Virus record (IMG/VR): IMGVR_UViG_3300027659_000022
Location: 1-64,000 of that record
Source: a virus
Direction: 5' to 3' (one strand)
Length of the DNA stretch: 64,000 nucleotides
Positions 9,041-17,600 of this stretch are shown piece after piece; position 1 is the first letter of the stretch; each line of letters begins with the position of its first letter. The position numbers were made by a program, and so were the translations under genes. The notes beneath the pieces are model-generated. The model was not told the DNA's origin. It saw only the letters and a list, made by a program, of their open reading frames with translations, and ran no database searches.

Positions 9041-9424
9041 ATGGGACGTCCAGTAAAAAAAGATAAAAACGGTACGGTTGTATTTGGAGATTATACCACC
9101 ACCGACGTTGGTATTAAATGTGAAGCCTATATAGGCGGAAGTAATCAAACAGATGTTTTCATTGTCCAACAAAGAGGATCAAGCAGATATCTAGTACAAG
9201 ATAAATCTGCCGGTACAAAAGTAATTGCAAAACTAGTTGCAGGTACACCAGCAGCTGTTGGAGAAATGAGGATCACTGCTTTTACAGCAGGTGGCCCTGA
9301 TGCATCAGCAACATACATACGAAAACTTACTAAGAAAATTGCTATAGATTTCAGCGGAAACAGATATTCGTGGTTCTTAGATAACGACTCATCTGGTGAT
9401 CAGTTGATTATTGCTCCATTTTAA
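9041..9424 (+). CDS. Small beta-rich virion protein, unknown
   Basis: A 127-aa protein rich in Thr, Gly and aromatics with alternating beta-strand-like patterns (KCEAYIGGSNQTDVFIVQQR, RYSWFLDNDSSGDQLIIAPF). It heads the long run of fibre/adhesin genes and has a strong Shine-Dalgarno. A minor structural or decoration role is inferred from position and composition only. Confidence 0.6.
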   Translation: MGRPVKKDKNGTVVFGDYTTTDVGIKCEAYIGGSNQTDVFIVQQRGSSRYLVQDKSAGTKVIAKLVAGTPAAVGEMRITAFTAGGPDASATYIRKLTKKIAIDFSGNRYSWFLDNDSSGDQLIIAPF

Positions 9425-9437
9425 TATAGGATCGTAA

Positions 9438-10490
9438 ATGGGACAGTTTCTCAGAGTCAACGGTGACTATAATATAAAAACAGCAGAAGGTGCCAAGATT
9501 GTTCTTGACACTGGTCCTGCTGCTTCTGGTGGATCAGTAAGGGTTACCGGAGACCTAGTCATCGAAGGAGAGACACTGTTTGTTGCTACAGAAAATCTAA
9601 CTATAACCGACAACATCATCACGCTAAATGACGGTGAAACTGGCGAGGGAGTCACACTGATCTATTCAGGAATTGAAATAGATCGAGGATTCCAAGGTGA
9701 TTCCAGTGCTGCCCCTGCCGCAAGTTTTTTGTATGAAGAAACCAATACCACATGGCTGATAGCTAATAACTCTGCACCGGGACCTTTCAACTACGACGAC
9801 AGCAATCTTAGACTGCGTAGAATCTATACCAACCCTACCACAGACGACGGCGACCTTACGCTAATAGGCACAGGTACAGGAGTAGTCAAGGTACTTGGTA
9901 CCATCAATTATGAAACACAGGTCTCACATGATGACGATTTGCCAAACAAAAAGTATGTTGATGATTCAATCCTTAACAACCCTACATTTCAGATTCTATC
10001 GCCGCAGGGTCAAGATACTCGTGTTATAATTGCAGATAAAGAGATTACCCCCGATGTTTCGGCTACAGCCGGATCGTTGTCATATTATACTGCTCAAACT
10101 GGATTTCCTAGCCCAGGTGAAAGTGCAGTGTCTGTGATTGTCGACAACACACTAATAGGTCAGTTCTATAATAATCGTTTAGAAATTTCAGATCTTGAGA
10201 TCGGCGGAGGTATAGACAGCAACGAGATTACCACTAAGCATGGTATTACCAACCTCAACATCTATGTAAGAACACAGGGTACAGGCAAGTTACAGACCAA
10301 CTATGCCATACAGCTAGAAAAAACAGGTGTGGCACCTACATATGTCTCAGACAACATACTGCTCTATGGCGACACTCCTGGTACAGGCACATCGGGCATA
10401 TGGTTTGTCAACGATTCAGCAGAAGCTGCCAAACAGAACGGAGAATTAATCAGCAAAAACCGCGCATTGGTTTTTAGCATGTTATTTTAA
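9438..10490 (+). CDS. Tail-fibre-like structural protein
   Basis: A 350-aa beta-rich protein containing fibre-shaft-like segments such as VTGDLVIEGETLFVATENLT and ITDNIITLNDGETGEG. This 'feature name, then NIITLN' pattern is common in phage fibre and adhesin proteins. A possible assembly segment is DDDLPNKKYVDDSILNNP (about residue 172). It has no enzymatic motif. It follows the preceding gene by 13 nt with AGGAT upstream and begins a co-oriented structural block. Confidence 0.6.
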   Translation: MGQFLRVNGDYNIKTAEGAKIVLDTGPAASGGSVRVTGDLVIEGETLFVATENLTITDNIITLNDGETGEGVTLIYSGIEIDRGFQGDSSAAPAASFLYEETNTTWLIANNSAPGPFNYDDSNLRLRRIYTNPTTDDGDLTLIGTGTGVVKVLGTINYETQVSHDDDLPNKKYVDDSILNNPTFQILSPQGQDTRVIIADKEITPDVSATAGSLSYYTAQTGFPSPGESAVSVIVDNTLIGQFYNNRLEISDLEIGGGIDSNEITTKHGITNLNIYVRTQGTGKLQTNYAIQLEKTGVAPTYVSDNILLYGDTPGTGTSGIWFVNDSAEAAKQNGELISKNRALVFSMLF

Positions 10491-10499
10491 GAGACCCAT

Positions 10500-10901
10500 A
10501 TGATACGTAATTATGAAAACCCAGAAAACACAATTTTACTGATAGATTCCACCAGTGTGACGGTGCCTGTGAAAGTATTCACCAGTTCAACCACAGGCGG
10601 TCCTATTGTCGGAGGTGTCATAGGCAGACAAAATGCAGTAACAACCATAGCACTGTGTAACACAGCTGCCCCAAGTACAGCTGATGAAACAACCAATGCA
10701 GTCACAGTGAATATCTATGTGGTACGCAGCGGCAAGACCGCAGGTAGCGGCAATTTAATCGTCAGCAATCTCACAGTTCCTGCTGGAGAAACTGTGTTTT
10801 TCTCAGAAGAAAGACTGGTGTTTGACAGTGGAGATGAACTGTGGGTTGGAACATCTGCTGCGGCAAGATTAAGTGTAACTGTGAGCGCACTAGCAGTATG
10901 A
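10500..10901 (+). CDS. Small beta-sandwich-like virion protein
   Basis: A 133-aa protein with the pattern 'TTIALCN ... VTVNIYVV ... LTVPAGETVFFSEERLVFDS ... VTVSALAV'. The strand order (Cys-Asn strand, VNIYVV strand, P-x-G/N-T loop, D/AGDELxV, final VTVSxxxx) is shared with the 110-aa protein at 13911 and more loosely with the 106-aa protein at 27581, suggesting a small paralogous family of virion surface domains. It ends in an ATGA overlap with the next gene. Confidence 0.55.
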   Translation: MIRNYENPENTILLIDSTSVTVPVKVFTSSTTGGPIVGGVIGRQNAVTTIALCNTAAPSTADETTNAVTVNIYVVRSGKTAGSGNLIVSNLTVPAGETVFFSEERLVFDSGDELWVGTSAAARLSVTVSALAV

Positions 10902-11623
10902 AGTTCTTAAAGACCAAAGGTATTTCAAAATTCAGTATCAATGATCGCGCATTGATATACTATCCCGATGGTGTGGGGCCCGGTAACAGAATCGTGGTCA
11001 ACGCCAAAGGCGGTATTATGCTGCCCAAAGGAACTACAGCTCAGCGTCCTCAACTAACCAGTGTGCGACAACCCACAGATGCTAACGGCACTATAAGATA
11101 CAACACTTCTACCACTAGCATAGAAGCTTATGTAGGTGGTGCATGGGTTATTGTGGCCAGTGCATTTGCCGCAGCTATAACCAAACAGACACTAGGACCA
11201 GGAGACGGAACTTCTACCATCTTTGGTCCTTTGAACACAACATTTGCTGCTAGTTATGCTGCCAGCGCAGACAATATTATAGTGTTGGTAGAAAATGTTA
11301 TGCAGATTTCTACCACTAACTTTACCATTAATCAAAATCCCACCAGTTCAGGCACAGGTGCGGAAATCAATGCTAGTACATTAACATCGGCCAATAACGG
11401 CACTGAGTATATTATTACTGCTGTCGGTTCTACAACATTCACATCATTTGGTGCGGCTGCTAATACTGTAGGCACAGTTTTTACTAAATCCGGTGGTACG
11501 ATCACGGGCTCTGGTAAGGTGCGTGAAACAGGATATTACCTTTCTTTTACATCAGCTGTGCCAGCATCAGGAGGAGGCGGTAATCCAGTTTACGTAACTG
11601 TGTACTACGGATACGCCAACTAA
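10898..11623 (+). CDS. Fibre-like structural protein
   Basis: A 241-aa protein starting MKFLKTKGISKFSIND at an ATG that overlaps the previous stop (ATGA); the longer frame start inside the previous gene was rejected. It contains the hairpin motif GTIRYNTSTTSIEAYVGGAW (about residues 63-82), shared with several other virion proteins here, and a Thr/Ala/Ser-rich C-terminal half with 'EYIITAVGSTTFTSFGA'. The role is inferred as a virion fibre or adhesin component from composition and neighbours. Confidence 0.55.
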   Translation: MKFLKTKGISKFSINDRALIYYPDGVGPGNRIVVNAKGGIMLPKGTTAQRPQLTSVRQPTDANGTIRYNTSTTSIEAYVGGAWVIVASAFAAAITKQTLGPGDGTSTIFGPLNTTFAASYAASADNIIVLVENVMQISTTNFTINQNPTSSGTGAEINASTLTSANNGTEYIITAVGSTTFTSFGAAANTVGTVFTKSGGTITGSGKVRETGYYLSFTSAVPASGGGGNPVYVTVYYGYAN

Positions 11624-11625
11624 CT

Positions 11626-12720
11626 ATGAGTCAACTGGGACGCATTAGTGGACAGGTACTCACAGACAACCTGTTACGTGCAGGTATTAACCTTGCGTTT
11701 GAAACTGACCTACTTTATCTAGACGTTACTAATAACAGAATTGGTATCAAAGATTCTACTCCTATCTATGATCTAGATATAAATTCAAACATACTTACCA
11801 ACGAACTAACAGTGACAACTCAAGCTGCACTGGGTAATTTACGTATTAATGCTCCTAACACATTTTCTACCAGTGTAGGCGGCATAGACGTTTTTATCAA
11901 TGGTGGCGGAGACATATTCCATGACAGAGTTATCACAAACAATCTAGTCGTTAATGATAATCAGATATCTAGTATAGCTAATTCAAACATAGTTATAGAT
12001 CCCAACGGCTCAGGCACAGCGGAGCTGAGATCCAACACAGATATCACTGGCGACCTCGCAGTTACTGGCAACATCAATGTGTCTGGAAATCTAACTGGAC
12101 TTGATACTCTGACTCTAGGCGACCAAACCATAGATACAGTTACAATAAACACTGATTTTACACAGAGTATTATTCTAGGGGATGATGTTACTTATGCCTT
12201 GGGTGCAGATGCAGGAGATTCAAGCCCTCGACGATGGGCTGAATTACATGTACCTCAATGGCAGAACATTTCTACTGGTGCATGGCCCGGTAGCGGGCTA
12301 GTAACACAAACGGTGACAGTCAGTGGTCAAATGACCCTGGATGGAACCATAAACAAAATATCTGCCATACAATCAAATGAAGATATATTTCTTAACCCTT
12401 ACACTGGTATTACTGATATAGAAAATATACGCTGGCAGATCAATGACATTACTAATCTCAACAGCACTGCACTCACAATAGCAGGCACAGGCATAGGGTA
12501 CTATCAGTTCACAGGTACCAACGGTATGGTGATACCGGCTGGGGACAACTCTCAACGTCGAGCGAGCCCCGAAGTAGGTGAAACTCGCTGGAACACAGAT
12601 GAGGGATATCTCGAATGCTATGATGGCACAGTATGGGTTGTGAGCACAGGTGGCGGTATCGAGGTAACAGTGGAAATCATGGAAGATCTCGGCCACGTCT
12701 ATACCCTAATGCTGGGATAA
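11626..12720 (+). CDS. Structural protein, paralog of 12854 gene
   Basis: A 364-aa protein starting MSQLGRISGQVLTDNLLRAG, then INLAFETDLLYLDVTNNRIG. The whole N-terminus and general plan are repeated in the gene at 12854, so the two are paralogs. The middle is a beta-repeat region with 'GNINVSGNLTG'-type motifs and the C-terminus has GTNGMVIPAGDNSQRR followed by the hairpin GETRWNTDEGYLECYDG and W. This architecture is typical of T4-like marine phage fibre-associated proteins of unknown exact function. The start overlaps nothing and lies 2 nt after the previous stop. Confidence 0.65.
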   Translation: MSQLGRISGQVLTDNLLRAGINLAFETDLLYLDVTNNRIGIKDSTPIYDLDINSNILTNELTVTTQAALGNLRINAPNTFSTSVGGIDVFINGGGDIFHDRVITNNLVVNDNQISSIANSNIVIDPNGSGTAELRSNTDITGDLAVTGNINVSGNLTGLDTLTLGDQTIDTVTINTDFTQSIILGDDVTYALGADAGDSSPRRWAELHVPQWQNISTGAWPGSGLVTQTVTVSGQMTLDGTINKISAIQSNEDIFLNPYTGITDIENIRWQINDITNLNSTALTIAGTGIGYYQFTGTNGMVIPAGDNSQRRASPEVGETRWNTDEGYLECYDGTVWVVSTGGGIEVTVEIMEDLGHVYTLMLG

Positions 12721-12853
12721 TTTCCAAAACAACTAAATACTTTAATTGCTGTAGTTGACCAAATTACTGCAGGATCCGACTGTGGTAAACCGGCAAAGAG
12801 CGTGAGCTGAAAATCTGGTTAACGGTGAAACACCGGGTTATTTTGGAGAGCTA
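12721..12853 (+). promoter_or_regulatory. Intergenic leader with TAAATA and a possible RNA hairpin
   Basis: The longest gene-free stretch of the first 37 kb. A TAAATA core at 12734-12739 predicts a start near 12745 and a leader of about 109 nt, far longer than other late leaders here. The leader contains a small GC hairpin CGGTG-AAA-CACCG (12823-12835 region), imperfect pairing around CCGG/CTGG upstream, and ends with TTTTGGAGAG before the ATG at 12854. No known riboswitch was recognised. Confidence 0.45.
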
Positions 12854-13906
12854 ATGGCTATTGGTCGTATTTCCGGTCAGCTCTTGAAATCCAACTTGCT
12901 TCGTGCAGGCGAGAATTTGGCTTTCGAGACAGACTTACTCTATTTGGATGTTGTTAACTCTCGCATCGGGATAAAAACAGCAGCCCCTAGCACAGACCTC
13001 GATGTCAACGGTCACACTCGTTCAACTAATCTCACTGTAGATACACAACTAAATGTAGGCGATCTACACTTCACTGGTAATACCATAACCAGTGATTCTT
13101 CAACCATAAACTTTGCAGCGGCCGCAGGTGAAGCCACCGTTTATCATTCGAGACTGCAGATAGATGATCTGCAACTGCAGGGCAACACCATATCAACCAC
13201 TGTGAGCAACAGCAGCATAGAAATAGACCCCAACGGCACAGGTACTGTTAATATTATTGCTAATACCAATATCACCGGTAACCTAGGAGTCACAGGCAAC
13301 ATCTCTGCCACAGGCAATGTGGTTATAGGCGGTAACATACAGATTGGTGATGCACTTACAGATAATATTATATTCAATGCCAGCATCCGCAGCGATCTTG
13401 TGCCAGAAACTGACAACACCTATGATCTAGGTTCTGTTGCATTCCGTTGGAGAGCTGTTTACGCTGCTAATCTGTACACAGATATTATCACTGTACCTGC
13501 ACTAGATGTAGGTAACTTGATGTTCCGTGATAATGAAATCACTACCACAACAGGACAAGACCTATACATTGACGGCAATGGTGCAGGAGGTGTGAGATTA
13601 GGCAATTTCCGTATAGTAGATAATGTGATCACTAACATAACCTCCGGAGCGGTATCACAGATAGCACAGACAGGTATTGGATATTTTAAAATACAAGGCA
13701 CCAACGGTTTTGTGCCTCCTGTAGGAGCATCCGGAAATAGACCAACTGCATATGCTGTGTTAGGTATGACAAGATTCAACACTGATTCCGCTGCTTTGGA
13801 GATATGGGACGGCGCAGACTGGGCATCACCAGCAGGTGCATCAGGTGCTGTTTCTGTTGCAGAAGCCAACGACATCGCTGCTCAATTAGCATTGACACTA
13901 GGATAA
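12854..13906 (+). CDS. Structural protein, paralog of 11626 gene
   Basis: A 350-aa protein with MAIGRISGQLLKSNLLRAGE, then NLAFETDLLYLDVVNSRIGI, matching the start of the gene at 11626, with the same series of beta repeats (LGVTGNISATGNVVIGG) and the same C-terminal hairpin (GMTRFNTDSAALEIWDGADW). The C-terminus diverges (VAEANDIAAQLALTLG against a LGHVYTLMLG ending). A duplicated fibre-associated or baseplate-distal protein is inferred. It has its own promoter core and leader. Confidence 0.65.
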   Translation: MAIGRISGQLLKSNLLRAGENLAFETDLLYLDVVNSRIGIKTAAPSTDLDVNGHTRSTNLTVDTQLNVGDLHFTGNTITSDSSTINFAAAAGEATVYHSRLQIDDLQLQGNTISTTVSNSSIEIDPNGTGTVNIIANTNITGNLGVTGNISATGNVVIGGNIQIGDALTDNIIFNASIRSDLVPETDNTYDLGSVAFRWRAVYAANLYTDIITVPALDVGNLMFRDNEITTTTGQDLYIDGNGAGGVRLGNFRIVDNVITNITSGAVSQIAQTGIGYFKIQGTNGFVPPVGASGNRPTAYAVLGMTRFNTDSAALEIWDGADWASPAGASGAVSVAEANDIAAQLALTLG

Positions 13907-13910
13907 ACAT

Positions 13911-14243
13911 ATGCCAACAGTATTTAAACACGCACTGGTTACACAAATAGGCACTAACCCCACCGATGTAGTAGAGATTGGCGCAGGAGTCCGAGCCACA
14001 GTTATAGGCTGTAATCTAGCTAACGTGACAGAGTACGACACTGTGGTAGTGGACATACAGGTAGTGGGTGTAGATACCACAGTGGCATACTATGTCAAGG
14101 GATTAATAATCCCACCAAACACATCTGTGAAAGTGATCACACAGGGCGAAAAATTAATACTGCCCGCAGAAACAGAACTGCGAATGGTCAGCGACACCGC
14201 AGACAGTGTCGATGCCACAGTAAGTTACGTTGAAATATCATAA
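13911..14243 (+). CDS. Small beta-sandwich-like virion protein
   Basis: A 110-aa protein, MPTVFKHALVTQIGTNPTD onward, with 'VIGCNLANVTEYDTVVVDIQ' and 'LIIPPNTSVKV ... KLILPAETELRMVSD'. The same strand plan occurs in the 133-aa protein at 10500. It probably forms a compact Ig-like or jelly-roll domain on the virion. It starts 4 nt after the previous stop, and AGGA overlaps that gene's end. Confidence 0.55.
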   Translation: MPTVFKHALVTQIGTNPTDVVEIGAGVRATVIGCNLANVTEYDTVVVDIQVVGVDTTVAYYVKGLIIPPNTSVKVITQGEKLILPAETELRMVSDTADSVDATVSYVEIS

Positions 14244-14252
14244 GGATCGATC

Positions 14253-14618
14253 ATGCCAAGCACATATTATCTAGGAACCAGTCCAGACGAAGCACTAGGA
14301 GATAGCCCTCGATACTGGTATGCTTTGCGTAGAAATGAAGACGGTGAATTATTTTTGCTACGCAGTGATCAACTCAAAGACAAAGACAGCATTGAATTAA
14401 ATCTTCCTGGGGCCCCCGAAGAAAATTTTGAGGATCTTGAACCTGGAGTAGATTATTTTGACGGTATCACCGAGGACCATGAGGTAGAATACGATAATTT
14501 AGTATATACACAATATCGTTGGGATAATCGTAACATGCTCTACTACGTAGACAGTAACGGTAGGCTAACACAGCGGATAAATCAAGGTTACACATACCCT
14601 ACAGGACATTCAAGTTAA
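14253..14618 (+). CDS. Small acidic virion-associated protein, unknown
   Basis: A 121-aa protein rich in Asp, Glu and Tyr: STYYLGTSPDEALGDSPRYW near the start, then an acidic middle (FEDLEPGVDYFDG) and YTQYRWDNRNMLYYVDSNGR near the end. It is translated from AAGGATCGATC-ATG and sits directly before the first giant fibre gene, so a fibre-attachment or chaperone role is possible. No family was recognised. Confidence 0.55.
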   Translation: MPSTYYLGTSPDEALGDSPRYWYALRRNEDGELFLLRSDQLKDKDSIELNLPGAPEENFEDLEPGVDYFDGITEDHEVEYDNLVYTQYRWDNRNMLYYVDSNGRLTQRINQGYTYPTGHSS

Positions 14619-14630
14619 ACGGAATAAATT

Positions 14631-17600
14631 ATGGCAGAATTTAAAATCAGTAGAATTAGATATACATGGCGCAATGCGTGGTCTAACACTACGGCGTACA
14701 ATCGTGACGATGTAGTTAGATACGGTGGAAGCACATGGATCTGTCAAAGGCAACACACAGCTTCCACGTTCGCTGCTGATCAGGCATATCTTGCTAATGC
14801 GGGAGATTCACAACCATCTCCTGCATGGTTGAAGATGACCGACGGCTATGCCTGGAGAGGTGCATGGACACAGTCAACTTTATATAATCCTGGCGATATC
14901 GCTCTATATGGCGGAGTGATTTATCTATGCGTGACCAGCCATCCATCGCAATCAACATTTGATGCTAACATAGCAAATTGGGCTGTGTATCTCAGTGCTG
15001 ATAATTGGCGCACAGCCTGGTTACCAAATATCAGATACGGTATAGGTGATGTTGTAAGATACAACGGCACCGTATATAGGTGCGTAGTAGGGCACACATC
15101 ATCATCCACAGCACTGGGACTAGAGATAGGTAATAACGATAATCAAGACGACAGCACCGGAGAACTTTGGCAAGTGGTCTATGAAGGTATACAGTATGTA
15201 GGAGCATGGACCGCTGCTACGAGATACAGAGAAAACGATCTAGTAAAATACGGTGGCAGTATATTACGTTGCATAATAGGGCATGTAGCAGATGCAAATA
15301 TAACCAACGCTAATTTTGTCACAGAATTTCCAGGATTTAATTTTTATCAAGAATGGAGCAACTCGGTCTATTATGCTATCGGTGATGTTGTTCGCCATGG
15401 CGGATATTTATACATTTCTAACAATAATAACACAGCCAGTACCTCTCCGGTGTTGGATTCTACAAATTGGCAAGTGTTGTCTAAACAAATTAATTTCCAA
15501 GGCGATTGGTCGGCTAGTGTAGATTATAAAATAGGTGATTTAGTAAGACGTGGTGGAGATCTATATGTTGCAGTTACTGATGTAATCGACGATGGTAGTT
15601 CTCTCGATTATCTCGACGATGGAGATTGGGAAAAAATTACCGTAGGACAAAATTGGAGAGCTTCATGGGTAATAAATCAACAATATAGTGTTAACGATCT
15701 AGTAATTTATCTAGGGAATACCTATAAATGCAATTTTGAACACATAGCCACAAATCAAAATTTTCCTGGAGATAACGGATCTGGATTTTTCTATTGGGAT
15801 TTATTAATACAGGCAGGACAAGACGCTGGTATGACTACCAGAGGCGATTTGCTAACCTATGATCTTAGCAGATCACTGCAAGGTGACGGCAGCACTTTTG
15901 GTCCAGCAAGAGTACCTGTAGGTGAAAGCGATCAGTTGCTGATAGTCAATAATGAAAACAGTGTAGATTACGCCTATTGGGGAGACATTGCCAGAGTACG
16001 CTATGTCAGCCTAGACGGAGTAGACGATGACACAGATCCAGAACGTGGAACCAGCCAATTCCTTCCTTGGAGAACCATAAGATATGCCTGTGAAAAAGTA
16101 GACGACGGATTTTCAGGAACGACTACGATCAGAGTCAGCGTGGGCGAGTTTGAAGAAATTATTCCGATTATCGTGCCAGCACGAACTGTGATACTAGGAG
16201 CAGAACTTAGAAGCACCACAATCAAAGCAGCTGGACCAATCGCAGCATTGGCTCTAGACCGTACATACCACATCGCGGTGTTGAATAGAATTTCAGGAAT
16301 AATACAGGCTATTGTTGCAGGAACTGCTATTAGTCCCCCAAAATCTGCAGGTAATATATTAAATCCTGTAATTGTAACTGAAACAGTATCTATTTCGTTT
16401 AGCCCACCACAGTTCGATGAATTCGGTAGTGAAATTTTTGACACATCCACTCAACCTCGACCTACTAGTAATACTGCTGCAATAGCTATACAGACTAAAA
16501 TTGCAAATATTATTGCTTATATTAATTTTAATATAAATTCTACCGGCAGCAATCCTACACTGGTCGGAACTAACACCGCAGTAACAGATGTTGAATATAC
16601 TAACACTGTGTTACAACTTGAAGCTAACAAAGAATTTCTAGCTGCAGAAGCTGTGGCATTTATGCAGGTAACATATCCTATATACGCATTTGATACCATC
16701 CGATTAAGCACTGACATACGTAGGTACATAGACGCTTTTAAGTATGATATAATTTATACTGGTAATTATAAATCATTACTAGCAGCTAGGTATTATAGAA
16801 ATGCTGTGCTAGGATGTAATGAAAGCGAAGATATGTTCTATGTGCGAAATTCCACAGGTATTAGAAACTGTACTCTCAAAGGACTTGAATCAACGTTAAA
16901 TCCACCCGCAGCTTTTGATCTGTATCAGAAACCCCTAGGCGGTGCATATGTATCCTTGGATCCAGGTTGGGGTCCAGCTGACAATCGCACCTGGATCACC
17001 ACCCGATCACCGTACATCCAAGGAGTTACTACCATAGGTACTGGTTGTGTTGGACAAAAGATTGATGGAGCACTACACAACGGTGGTAACAGATCTATCG
17101 TCAGCAATGATTTCACACAGGTTCTCTCAGATGGCATAGGTGCTTGGGTGTTGAACAACGGTCGTGCTGAATTGGTATCAGTGTTCTCATACTATGCGCA
17201 CATCGGTTACCTAGCTGAAGACGGTGGAGTTATTAGAGCCACGAATGGTAACTGTTCCTACGGTGCCTATGGTGCTATATCCGACGGTGTGGATGCTTCG
17301 GAAACCCCAGCCACGGCCGCGGTCTATACCAGAGCACAACAGGCCAGCATAGCAGCGGCATTTGCTGGAGATTTCGTAGATGAAATACAGATCTTAGAAT
17401 TCGCCAACTGCGGAAATGATTATACCTCAGCTACTGCAACTTTTGCAGGTGCCGGCGTAGATGCTGCTGTGGTATTTGAAGATTTCCGTGATGATGCTGT
17501 TTTTGAAGCCAGGCTGCTTGATGCCAACGCTGGAACAGCAACCATTGCCACAGCCATTGGAGGCACCGGATATGTACTAGTACAAAATAATGCCCAATCC

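Noticed and set aside
14670-15800. Repeats in the giant fibre N-terminus as a possible CRISPR-like array
   Set aside because: Units are about 150 nt, diverged and in frame; they encode protein repeats and have no spacer structure.
16001-16450. 149-aa minus-strand frame inside the first giant fibre
   Set aside because: Antisense shadow without ribosome site or recognised motif.
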